64,000 nt of DNA from Arabidopsis thaliana (taxonomy: Eukaryota; Streptophyta; Magnoliopsida; Brassicales; Brassicaceae), in NCBI RefSeq assembly GCF_000001735.4, contig NC_003070.9, forward strand, positions 20,135,971 to 20,199,970, in the 5' to 3' direction. Shown one piece after another: positions 10,853-20,926 of the stretch. A program made the position numbers and the translations under genes. The notes below the pieces were generated by a model, which was not told where the DNA came from, ran no database searches, and saw only the letters and a list, made by a program, of their open reading frames with translations. How positions within the stretch are numbered: the stretch's first letter is position 1; every line of letters starts with the position of its first letter.

Positions 10853-11640
10853 GAATTCTCCTAGACTCTTTGGGGTTTTCTTTTATACATCTTTGGAGAG
10901 TGAGTTATTTAATTTGTTTACAATTTCCCATGTTATTATTTATTCGTAATGTTGACCGTTTATTTATTATTATTGTGAAGAAGCAAATGCTGCCTTTTGG
11001 CGTGTTTTTTTTCTTCGGATATTTACTTTTTGCAATTTTTGTTTTTCTTCAGTTGTTACTTGTTAGTAAACTCTCTGTAAAATCAATATTTAAGGAATTT
11101 AGGAGGTTAAATTGGTTGTCCACGCCTTTTCAAATTTCTCCTTTTCGGTACGACGATAACAAAAAGTTACTCGTGATACTTTCCCTCCAATGGTGAATCG
11201 GATAGCTACGGAGCTTCACAGCATTTTATGGTGTATTGCCCGTAATAAGAGTCGTTAAATAAATTTTAGTTAGTCATAATATACACGATGTGTGGGAGCC
11301 ATACCCTTGATAGAATTACGGCTCATTAGTAATTTAGGTTAAGATTTTAAGGTAACCGAATCGAGGAAATAACCGATCTCAATTATATAATCTTTCCGAT
11401 CGGTTTCATCAAATAACCGAACCCGAACAGATTTTCCCAAACCTCAGATGTGGACAAACCGGGTCGGGTTTAATTCGCAGGGCTAAAAGAAATAGTTGTT
11501 GAGTTTCATAAATCATTATCCTTGTAACGTCATTGAATAAATTAAACATGCAATTTTATTGATTGGAAATCGAACACCAAGTCTTTAGAAACGATAAAAA
11601 AAACAAACAAAAAAAACAGGAAATGAAAACAAGTTACATT
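10853..11640. other. Intergenic between UBL-2 and UBL-3
   Basis: AT-rich. The + strand ORF at 10870-11196 is the antisense/low-complexity side of the UBL-2 promoter and does not look like protein. No other feature seen. Confidence 0.4.
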
Positions 11641-12018
11641 TTAGCAACCACATTGATGTAACGTTATGTGAAGGGTCGACTCATGCTTGATGTTATAGTC
11701 AGATATGGCTTTACTATCCTCGAGTACCCTGCCTTGAAAGATTAGCCTCTGCTGTTCTACTGGAATGCCTTCTTTCTCCTCATGCTTGGCCTTGAGTTCT
11801 CTAATGGTGTCAGACCCCTTAACCTCGTAGGTGTTGGTTCTCCCCGTAAGAGTCTTAATAAAAATCATCATGATCGCACCCGTATCTGGAGTTGGACTCA
11901 GATCCACAACCAATTCACGGGTCGGCTCTCCATGGATCTTGAGGTCGATGGTGTTGGAGCTATCTTCAACCTCTAGCTTTATCCTCTTTCCCTCCAACGT
12001 CTTAATCGAAATATGCAT
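11641..12018 (-). CDS. Ubiquitin-like protein (UBL-3)
   Basis: I start the protein at the ATG at 12018 ([11 protein letters not shown]), which aligns with the ubiquitin start: 125 aa. The frame continues upstream, but that part is a (GA)n leader of the likely mRNA, with TATAAAAA at about 12064-12071 on the - strand. Residues 1-38 are the truncated module ([15 protein letters not shown]). Residues 51-125 are a good ubiquitin fold ([50 protein letters not shown]), with the Lys48-type residue replaced by Arg. It ends LHQCGC, so Gly-Gly is replaced by a Cys-Gly-Cys tail. There is no GLIP directly downstream; UBL-2 lies there instead. Confidence 0.7.
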   Translation of the reverse strand: MHISIKTLEGKRIKLEVEDSSNTIDLKIHGEPTRELVVDLSPTPDTGAIMMIFIKTLTGRTNTYEVKGSDTIRELKAKHEEKEGIPVEQQRLIFQGRVLEDSKAISDYNIKHESTLHITLHQCGC

Positions 12019-12468
12019 AGCAAACTCAACTTTTATCTCTCTCTCTCTCTCTCCTCTCTGTCTTTTTTTATACATACCACTTTGCAAAGAGATTTATTTG
12101 TCTTACAGTTCCAATAATACTTATTCGTTGTTTTGACTATTTTTCTTTGGAAACGTGGTCTTTGATTAAAAGCTATTAATTGATCAGTGAAGAAACCAAA
12201 TGCTGCCCCTTCGATTTCTTTTTTATCTTTTTTTTTTCAAATTTTCAATTTTTGTGTTCCTCGACCGAATGTAGAAGGTTTACAAGTTCTATCATGACTT
12301 CATAATCTTCATAAATTCGACCAAATTTTCAATTTGACCACAAGTTTTCTTTATTTAGTCGAATTGACACAGCACTTGCTATTCCATGACGAACGAAACA
12401 AAGCATTCATATACAAATAAAACAGAGCATTTACAGTAAAACCAAGAACACAATATTAATTATTAAAC
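12019..12468. promoter_or_regulatory. UBL-3 promoter and leader, and upstream of broken GLIP
   Basis: On the - strand a TATAAAAA box (about 12064-12071) and a (GA)n pyrimidine/purine tract (12034-12060) lie 15-50 bases before the UBL-3 ATG. The right part resembles the GLIP2 promoter end (CAGAGCATTTACAGTAAAAC, AAGAACACAATATTA), showing that the GLIP duplication included the promoter. Confidence 0.5.
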
Positions 12469-12475
12469 ATGGAAG

Positions 12476-12507
<32 letters not shown>

Positions 12508-13379
12508 CTGGTAACAGACCAATCCGCTTTGTTCGTGTTTGGAGATTCTGTGTTTGATGGCGGAAACAACAACTACATCGATACTCTTCCCAGTTTTCGA
12601 TCTAATTACTGGCCATACGGCCAAACCACTTTCAAATTCTCTACCGGAAGAGTCTCCGACGGACGCTCAATTCTTGATTTCATCGGTACCAAAAATACTA
12701 TGTTTTGTTATTTTATTTTGTTTCTGAAAATGTTATCAACTTATCGTTGACGTGGCAGCGAAGTATGCATGGTTACCGTTGATCCCGCCAGTTCTACAAC
12801 CAAGTAACGGTAACAACCATATACTTATGAGGTAAATTTTTGCCTCCGCCGATGCCGGAGCTTTAGTGGGAACATTTCCCGGAATGGTATATATATTATT
12901 AATAAAAATTAATGATCATTGCATAATTGTTTGACCTTTTAAACCCTTTTAACCACTCAAGGTGATAAATTTGAGAACACAATTATGCAATGATTATATC
13001 AAGAGATGTTTATCTGTTTCATATTGGAGTTAACGATTCTCTGTATCCATAATCTACAAATTCGTCCACTTTCCAATCCAATCCCAAAGAGAAATACTGT
13101 ACGTACATTTTGTTGTTGGTAACACGACCGCTATTATCGAGGTAAATCATATCAAAGTTTATCTACAAAATTGCTTGTATGAAAAATCTTGGTCCGAAAT
13201 TTAAGAGATTATGTTTCTTTTCTTTGGAAGTGTATCATAGAACTATAAATAGAAGGGAGGAAGTTTGGATTCTTGAACATGGGAGCGGACGATTGTGCAC
13301 CAGCCTCATTGATTGTATACCAAACAAAGATAGGATCTTGTTTTAAGCGAGTCACCGAGCTGATCAATTTGCCTCTTGC
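12469..13379 (+). pseudogene. GLIP2/GLIP3-like pseudogene, truncated in exon 4
   Basis: Exon 1 (12469-12686) is still open: poly-Asn from an (AAC)n run, then LFVFGDSVFDGGNNNYIDTL and WPYGQTTFKFSTGR, but it lacks the signal-peptide-coding part of its paralogues. Exon 2 (from about 12760) has a frame change near 12830. Exon 3 (from 12961) has lost an internal segment and gained a stop. Exon 4 starts near 13255 and stops at about 13379, where the sequence changes abruptly into the 3' end of a - strand ubiquitin-like ORF. Exon 5 is absent. It is a decayed copy of the GLIP2 type. Confidence 0.8.
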
Positions 13380-13639
13380 TTCTTCACTGGTGGGACCTGG
13401 TCATGGATCATGTTCTTGACTTGTTGAATGATCTCAGATCCCTTCACCTCTAGGTTGAATGTTTTCCCCTTAAGCGTTGATACAAAAATACTCATCATTT
13501 CACCCTGAGGTCCCTGACCCAGACCCAAAACCAGTTGACGGGTCGGCTCTGCATGGATCTTGATGTCGATTGTCTCGGAGCTATCCTCAAGCTCTAGGTT
13601 TATGGTCTTTCCCTTCTCTGTCTTGATAAGAATCTTCAT
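13364..13639 (-). CDS. Truncated ubiquitin-like gene (UBL-4)
   Basis: ORF of 91 aa. Residues 1-40 are the truncated module (MKILIKTEKGK, SSETIDIKIHAEPTR). From residue 47 on comes the first half of a second ubiquitin-like module (SIFVSTLKGKTFNLEVKGSE, VKNMIHDQ) closest to UBL-2. It breaks off at PPVKKQEAN; the last residues and the stop come from the adjoining GLIP exon 4 sequence, read backwards. Compared with UBL-2 it lacks about 35 C-terminal residues. It may be transcribed from its own promoter (AT-rich with TATA-like sites above 13690), but it is probably non-functional as a ubiquitin fold. Confidence 0.6.
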   Translation of the reverse strand: MKILIKTEKGKTINLELEDSSETIDIKIHAEPTRQLVLGLGQGPQGEMMSIFVSTLKGKTFNLEVKGSEIIQQVKNMIHDQVPPVKKQEAN

Positions 13640-15045
13640 TGCACCACCTAACGAGGAATCTGAAAAAAAAACAAAAAAAAAGCAAAATCAAAGTCTGAGA
13701 ACAAATATTTGAAATTTGGAGGTTTTTAAAGAGAATAAAAAATATATTTGGAGACAGCTAAGTCAAGGTCTCTTTTATGTTTCCTTTTATTACCCCTCCA
13801 TGGTTTAACATTCTACTAATATTTGTTTTTACCGTTCTAAAGAAACGGCTAGTCTTATTTGAAATAGATGATAATATTACTTATTTGACCCAAAAAGATG
13901 ATTGTTACTTATTCCAAAAGAAACTTGTTAGTTACTGCTTTTTACTACACACAAAAAACAACTACCCATTTGGCAATTATAAAACTTACAAGTTATCATA
14001 TAACCAAATTTTCTATTAATCGGTGACGAAGAAGAATCGAAATTTTCAAGTCGCTGCGACCAAACGCGATCCACGGTCCAGTTTGGCGGCAAGACGTCGC
14101 TCGTTCGCTCTATTCTTTACTATTTTATCATGTCAAAAGTGACACATGCATATGCTTTTGATTCTAGAAAAGTATTAATTTGAAGTTTTGACTAATCATA
14201 AAGCTTCTTTGTTTCTAATCCTAAATATTTTCAAAACATTATCATCAAATTATCAAGTAAGTAATGATTATGTGTGAAAATATGAAGAACAACTACTTTT
14301 CCTTTTGACTATCAAGCCCTTTTGTTCTAAGTTTTTTTGTTGATTTTCAAGGTTTGTAAGGTTACGTTTTACCGGTTTTGATTTAACGTCGTATCTATTT
14401 ATTTAAATCGAACACGTGATTTGAAATATATAAACACAAATCGATAAATCTTTGGAAATTTCCATTACACCTTTTGTGTTTTTATCCTCATTAAATTGTT
14501 AAAAAAATAAAAAAAAATACTTTGATTGCTACAATAAACTTTACTAGTTTAACTTGTCATATGGTATTGTCGCTGTATTAGACCGATCACACTTACACTA
14601 TAATAATCTATATGACTACAATATTTCGTTCGCATAATCATTCGATCGTATCCTCACATTTCCACAACAATTTGGTATTAATTTTCGGATTATTATTTTT
14701 GTATGATAACTCGTTTTATTTTCTAGATTAGATGGAGTAGGTTCTTATATATTTCTATATACATAAATAAAAACAAATTCGAAAATCTATGATTAAAACA
14801 TGTATGTTGTCTTTGTCACCTACATACTTTAATCAACAAGACATCATATCGATTTTGATTAAAGCCGTGCATCGGAAAATTTTGCTTTAGAACAACAAAC
14901 TTGACCATGCATAATTAAGAATGTCTATACTCTATAACCAAGAAAAAAAAAACTGTTAGAACAAAACTGTTATAAAAAAAATTATAAATATATATATTCA
15001 ACAAGTGCTAGCTTGTGGACAGAACATAAACGTTAACGATTAAAC
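13640..15045. other. Intergenic: UBL-4 upstream and GLIP3 promoter
   Basis: 1.4 kb of AT-rich DNA. TATAAATA at 14983-14990 lies about 60 bases before the GLIP3 ATG. The ORF at 13777-14019 is low-complexity and has no recognisable protein pattern. No transposon ends seen. Confidence 0.45.
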
Positions 15046-16782
15046 ATGGTTCGATTAGTTTTGATCATCTTCTTCGTCTACACAATAATCTTGTCGATCG
15101 GCTCAATCAACTGCATAGACAATAATAATCTGGTAACAAATCAAGCTGCTTTGTTCGTGTTCGGAGATTCTCTTTTTGATGCCGGAAACAACAACTACAT
15201 CAATACTGTCTCAAGTTTCCGGTCTAATATCTGGCCGTACGGTCAAACCAATTTCAAGTTTCCCACCGGAAGATTATCCGATGGACGTTTGATTCCCGAC
15301 TTCATCGTTAACATAACAAAACTACTCTGCTTTGTTATTTTTATTTCCTAGGAATGTTTAACATTTTTTTATTCACTAATTGCTGACCTGGAAGCCGAAA
15401 AGGCATGGTTGCCGTCGATCCCGCCAAATCTACAACCAAACAACGGTAACAATCAATTTACCTATGGAGTAAGTTTTGCTTCTGCTGGCGCCGGAGCTTT
15501 AGCCGAATCCTTTCTTGGAATGGTAAATATCATCAGTTTTTTACTACTGTTCCATTTCACTAGAAATGTTGTTTTGATATTCTTCATGCGCAACCTTAAA
15601 TGTTTCTGTTTTTATGTACTTACAAAAACTATTAACTCTTGGAATTTTGGTTTATTTCATAATTGATGTTAATGAATTTTCATTTTGACTTTAATAGATA
15701 TTGAAATATTAGTTAATGGTATTTATTTGAAAGAGAAAAAAATTTAGAAAGATATTTAAATTGAAATAAAGGGCGTAGAAATTAAAACAATTGTGTAATT
15801 TTTATTACTTTAACCGATGATATATAGTGTTATTTGATTAATTGATATGTTCCACTTCTTCTTTTTTATCATGTAAGGTGATAAATTTGGGAACACAGTT
15901 AAACAACTTCAAAGATGTTGAAAAGAGCTTGAGATCTGAACTAGGAGATGCAGAAACCAAAAGGGTTTTCTCAAGAGCTGTTTATCTGTTTCATATCGGG
16001 GCCAACGACTATTTTTATCCTTTCTCTGCAAACTCCTCAACTTTCAAATCCAACTCCAAAGAGAAATTCGTCGATTTTGTTATCGGTAACATTACATTCG
16101 TTATCGAGGTAAACAAAAATCGGAAAATAATTTCAAATATTTACCTTTTTTCTAAAACTGAGTTATATATATATGTTATGTGATCTTAGGAAGTGTATAA
16201 AATGGGAGGAAGAAAGTTTGGATTTTTGAACGTGGGACCGTACGAATGTTCACCAAATTCATTGATAAGAGACCGAACAAAGATAGGATCTTGTTTCAAA
16301 CCTGTCGCTGAGCTTATCGACATGCACAACAAGAAGTTTCCCGATGTTTTAAGGCGGCTACAACGCCAATTATCGGGTTTTAGATACGCCCTTCATGACT
16401 ATCACACTTCTCTTTCCGAAAGAATCAACAGTCCTTCAAAATATGGTTACTAAACTTGGTATTTACATATATGTAAGAGATCGATCTATAGGTTACCTTT
16501 AAGAACATTTTGTGTTATGTTTGTTAATTTTTAGGGTTCAAGGAAGGGAAGAAGGCATGTTGTGGAAGCGGACCACTGAGAGGAATCAATACGTGTGGAA
16601 ACAGAATAGGACCGTCGCAAGGTTACGGCCTATGCGAAAACGTTACCGATTATTTGTTCTATGATTCCTCTCATTTGACGGAAAAGGCTCATCGACAAAT
16701 CGCAGAGCTGATTTGGAACGGGCCGCCTAATGTCACTAGACCTTATAATCTCAAAGCTTTATTTGAACTTAGGCTTACATAA
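15046..16782 (+). CDS. GLIP3: GDSL lipase GLIP3 (5 exons, altered intron 1 donor)
   Basis: Exons 2-5 end/start at 15522, 15878-16108, 16190-16445 and 16535-16782. The protein has a signal peptide, then intact GDSL blocks: Ser in LFVFGDSLFDAG, Gly in FASAGAG, Asn in IGANDY, Asp/His in FYDSSHLTEKAH. The intron 1 donor is odd: paralogues read ATT G|GTAAG, but here the base after the G is T (ATC GTTAAC). A shifted donor at 15307 with the usual acceptor (exon 2 from 15395) breaks the frame. Pairing it with a downstream acceptor (exon 2 from 15403) restores the frame and drops three residues, giving 371 aa. The paralogous model would be 374 aa. The C-terminus is extended relative to GLIP2 (FELRLT versus FELN). 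Confidence 0.88.
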
Positions 16783-16967
16783 AAATCGCCTATATGTATG
16801 TATATGAAAATAACTGACGAGGTCACTATATATTGTCTAATAATGTTAGTCATGTAATTTTTTGAGTTAGGATAATAATAAAATCGATTAGTTTTTTTGT
16901 GTGGAAAGGAGAACAATTCTATGGTGAAAGTAAATAAACTTGATGAAATACTAAGGTACAAAGACAA
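16783..16967. other. GLIP3 3' flank
   Basis: Resembles the 3' flanks at 5450 and 9840 (GAAAATAACTGACGAGGTCA, TTGTCTAATAATGTTAGTCA), so it is part of the same ancestral GLIP unit. Confidence 0.45.
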
Positions 16968-17078
16968 TTAGATAGACACAAGAAACAAGCATGTCGTAGC
17001 AGAAACCTTATTATTAGGGCTTATTTGCGTTGACCTTTCTTGCACGGGAAGATTAGCCGCCAGCGCGAGAAAAACCAT
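16968..17078 (-). CDS. Possible small secreted-peptide ORF or relic (36 aa)
   Basis: From an ATG at 17078 the - strand reads MVFLALAANLPVQERSTQIS and then a short polar stretch ending TTCLFLVSI. The frame is open further upstream (KKLTIVVGLL), giving a signal-peptide-like hydrophobic segment without its own ATG. The local GC content is higher than that of the neighbours. It could be the end of a lost small secreted protein gene. I do not recognise the family; weak evidence. Confidence 0.2.
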   Translation of the reverse strand: MVFLALAANLPVQERSTQISPNNKVSATTCLFLVSI

Positions 17079-18087
17079 TAATAACCCTACGACGATTGTT
17101 AATTTTTTTGTACGAATGTAAATTTGATTCACCAAAAACAACTTTGTTTACATTATGCAATAATTTGTTTAAATTTAAATGTTGAGCTTAAATTTTAATT
17201 AGGAAAACAGTTTGTATTTTGAAATATTAGAGACGTCTTGTGGCAAACCAGTTACACAAAGCATCATCAAACTTGCCTTTACCGTGAGTCTTTAGATCGG
17301 ACTGTTCGATCGATATCCTTGATGAGGTTAGTCGCTGTTGAAAGTTGTTCCTCATGTCTTCTCATATTTTTTTCTCTACATATTGTATAAACTGCAATTT
17401 GGAAAGTACATGACCTCATATGTGTTGATGTGTGAGACTGTAGTGTGAACCAGAAACTTCGGCAGTCACCAACGTGTTGAATAGTAATATAAACAGTTGA
17501 GTTTTTCAATTATATACGACAAATAAAATGTTACCATATTAGACGGATCTACTATATTTATCATGTGATGGATCCAAATCGTTTTACTACTATTTTATGG
17601 AATTAATTATCAACATTGAACGTAGATAAAGGAGAGATAAAGTCAAGATCGGTGTGTTGCTTCAATTATTGAGATTTTTAAATTATACTATTTCAATTTG
17701 TATGTTTTAACTTATGTCCAGATTTAGCGTCATTTTTTTCTTATTTAAATAGAAAAAAAATACTTAAACTTATGACCAGATTTAGCGGATGAGATTTGTT
17801 TGGTCTTATTATATTTTTATTTTCCTGTCGCTTATGATCCACAAAATCAGATCACTAATGCCCACTATATGTATTTACTGTAATAAAATAATCCCAACTG
17901 GTAATGATATTTATTTTCAGTTTGGGAGTATTATATTTTCCCAGCTGGTAAAAGATACTTTATCATATTCGTTTTATAATTATAATTAGCTTATTGTTGG
18001 GTCAAAAGAAACCAAAAGGAATTAGCTTATTATTTTAATTCGGTGTCATAAAACGAATCAGTCATATATTTTTACATAATTTATACT
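17079..18087. other. Intergenic, AT-rich
   Basis: No convincing gene. A 21-base direct repeat (AACTTATGNCCAGATTTAGC) occurs at about 17709 and 17767. A palindromic CCCAACTGG/CCCAGCTGG pair occurs near 17892 and 17939. Confidence 0.35.
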
Positions 18088-18344
18088 TACTCTGTTTCTT
18101 TTTGTTTAATTGTTTAGAAAAAAAATTATTTCAAAAATATTGATTTTTTAGATTTTTAATACAATAGTTATTAGTTATAATTGATAAATTGTAAACTTCA
18201 ATACAAATTAGTAAATATCATTGGTTTAGAGTTATTGAAAATTGTAAATCACAAAAAACAATACATTTAAAAGCAACATTTAATATATTTTCTTAATATT
18301 TATGTTTTTTCTAAAAAATCAAACAAAAATGAACAGAAGGAATA
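18088..18344. mobile_element. Tc1/mariner-type (Stowaway-like) MITE
   Basis: A 253-base AT-rich element (18090-18342) has related ends. The left end reads CTCTGTTTCTTTTTGTTTAA. The right end, read inward on the - strand, is TTCCTTCTGTTCATTTTTGT, and both continue into TTTTTAGAAAAAA-like sequence. Each end is bordered by TA, the target of this superfamily. It has no coding capacity. It lies 235 bases from the 3' end of GLL22. Confidence 0.55.
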
Positions 18345-18577
18345 TAAGATATCGAATAGATTAGAGTAAATCGATAGACTAATGAACTCTCGATAAATTC
18401 CAGGACGTGGAAAGAGTTGATAAGATCAATCTTTTATTATAGAGAAAAACTCACTAGAGAAACAGGAAAACATTGCAAATCAAAAACATCAAGATTCCGA
18501 TTTTGATTCGGTTATAAATTAACTCATGACCATTGTAGAAAACCTGATTGACCCTAAAGATTGAGTTTTAAAAAGAC

Positions 18578-20395
18578 TCAGTAATACTCGTAACCGCGGC
18601 TAGTGGACGAGCTAGAGTCGCTGGCGTGGACAGTAGCTGGCGTTGGAGGCACCCAAAATTCACGCATGGGTTCATCGACTGGGTAAACAGTAAGCTCACG
18701 GACGTTCATCGGTTGGACAACATTTGTATCGGCTCCAAAAAGAAGATGGGCAAACATTTCTTGCGCCTTCTCGGAGTTGTGACGTCCGTCGAAGAATAGG
18801 AAAGACCGTTGGTACTCACATAGCTTCGAATGCACGTTAGGTAAACCGCAACCATAAGCATCGTGAGATCCAACTCCGCAGCACGATGCGTTCGTGACGA
18901 AAAACCCTAAGAATGACAAATATTAATGACTTGGTATTAGAAGTTATAAAACTAAAACAAATGAAATTAAACCATGATAATTAACCAACTCACGGAAGTT
19001 TTGGTTCCTCTGCGTCCTAGTAAGAACGGCATTGTAGAAATCAAAGACGGTGAATTGGAAAGGAGCTGATGCAGGAGAGTTTCTAGCCATTTCGTTCAAC
19101 ATCGGTCCAATTTTTTCGTTGTGTTGTTTAGCCAAATCGTTGAGTTTCTCATAGCATTGATCCATCCCGGTGTTGTATTCTTGTCTGACGATGGGTAAGC
19201 AACCCAATGGAGCTAAGGTTTGGATCACGAATTTACTCGCTCCTGATGAATACAACGCGCTAATATCGTTCTTTAACTTGTTGGTCACGGAAGTAACAAA
19301 AGCTTGTTGAGCAGATGCATCAGCGGTAGGGTTGTTCTTGGTGAAATTTAAGTAATCGTTTGCACCAATGTATATCATAAATACTGACTTTGCCACGAAA
19401 TCATCGTTCCAATTTGCTGCTTTCATTTGATTGAATTTTTTCACTTGTTGATTCAGAGTCATCTAAAGAACCAAAAAAGAGAAAAAGACAAAAATTAAAC
19501 CAATATTATAAGTGCAATTAAAGTAAAGCTTATTGATATTAAGTCACATGCTTTTCTGTGAAGTAAAACAAAAAGAATCCCGCTTAGTATGACCGGGTCA
19601 ATAATAGACAGATATAATTGATTTTCTTTGAATTAGGTGTTGACTATAGATATATACATGACTCTTATATAATAAGAAATTAAGTTTACTTACAGATTCC
19701 ACCGGAGCTCCGAGTAGAGTAGCACCTTCGACGGCGAAACTAGCTCCACGTGAGACATTGACGTTCGGTTGAAGCGCCGGCGCGATCGCGAGCGGAATCT
19801 TCATGAATTTAGCTGCATTTTGTATTTTAAAAATATTTTAGTTTTTCATATAATATCAAATCATTCCTTGTACTACATCTCCGAATCTGTTGACGAAAAT
19901 AATAAATAAAATTTCATAGAATGTGTCCCGAAAAGTGAATAGCCGCTGAACCAATGCATTTATAATCTTTTTTTTAATCATACTATTTACTATTTTTTAA
20001 GTAATTCACTAGTAGCATACTTAAAATGCATTTATAAATACTACTGTTTATGATTATTTTTACGTAATCATACTATTTTTAACATACTTAATGTTTTAAA
20101 GATTAGAGTAGGATTCGATTAGAAAAGAAGTCGTACCGAGGAAGTCCGGAGTGATGAGGCCGTCGGAGAATTTGCCGTTGGGATCATCTCGAGATTTTCC
20201 GTACGGCCAGAAACCTTGAGCGACTAAGGTTTTGGTGAGAGTCTGTTTGTTTCCGGCGTCGAAGTTGGAGTCACCAAAGGTGAACAAGGCGACCACCGGA
20301 CTATTCTGTCCGGCGACAGTGATGGGGTTGTGAAAGAGGGTCAATACCAAAATTACACATAGAACACTGACTAAATTACAGTTGTTTGCCATCAT
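18578..20395 (-). CDS. GLL22: GDSL-lipase-like protein GLL22 (4 exons)
   Basis: Exons on the - strand are 20395-20137, 19812-19694, 19462-18994 and 18906-18578, joining to 392 codons, 391 aa. A signal peptide ends near ...VAGQ. GDSL blocks: Ser in [12 protein letters not shown], Gly in SFAVEGA, Asn in IGANDY, Asp/His in [12 protein letters not shown]. The family (myrosinase-associated, GLL) is found in the PYK10 complex of ER-body plants, where it sits with jacalin-like lectins and beta-glucosidases; catalytic activity there is unproven. It lacks the intron that its neighbour At1g54020-type gene has in the ...DI|(N)LLYSSG region. A TATAAATA box lies at 20480-20473. The gene is a tandem duplicate of GLL23. 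Confidence 0.92.
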
Positions 20396-20708
20396 TTAGA
20401 GAGAGGGAGAAACAGAACTGTGAAAAGAGAAGAAGATTGCTTTTGTGCCTTAGCTCGTAGACCGATTCGTTATATTTATATTGCAAGTACTACAATTTGG
20501 CAATGAAAATAATAGTTCATTTTACTATACAAATAATAACGTGTAGCGCGAGGTTCATTTTACTATACACCTATTTAACGCACTAGCAAACGATTATCGA
20601 TCAATTATATTATATAGTTCGCTTAATCACGTCTGACGCATTACTGGTTTCTCTTCTACTTTATTTTTAATTCTCAACAAAATATCTATTGTTACTACGA
20701 GTACCAAG
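20396..20708. promoter_or_regulatory. GLL22 promoter
   Basis: The TATA box (TATAAATA on the - strand) at 20473-20480 is embedded in a CAATATAAATATA block shared with the GLL23 and At1g54020-type promoters. The remainder is AT-rich. Confidence 0.5.
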
Positions 20709-20926
20709 AAAGATCGTGCTTTTTTTTTTTTGGTTCAACAACAACTTACAATTACACAAGAGTCTGAATACACATAAGCTTTAACCCAATCCGGCAATAT
20801 AGAATACAATTTGGGATCATAATTCAGAAAAGAAAGAGATTCCCTAGCAATTCTATCTGCCACACAATTCCCTTCTCATCGGGTAAAAGTCACTTTAACC
20901 TCTTCGAAGTGCTGAAAAGATCGTGC
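20709..20926 (-). mobile_element. 5'-truncated LINE fragment with target-site duplication
   Basis: An 11-base direct repeat AAAGATCGTGC flanks the insert at 20709-20719 and 20916-20926. The insert begins (on the + strand) with 12 T, the complement of a poly(A) tail. On the - strand it encodes the end of an RNase-H-like domain typical of plant non-LTR retrotransposon-derived proteins: EGNCVADRIARESLSF, then LPDWVKAYVYSDSC and a stop. Only the last ~60 codons remain, which is the usual 5' truncation by target-primed reverse transcription. The exact duplication suggests a fairly recent insertion. Confidence 0.8.

Noticed and set aside
10870-11196. 108-aa Phe/Leu-rich + strand ORF with membrane-like stretches
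   Set aside because: Hydrophobicity follows from T-rich DNA upstream of UBL-2; no similarity to a transporter family.
13777-14019. 80-aa + strand ORF
   Set aside because: Low-complexity, AT-driven composition; no motif, no splice context.
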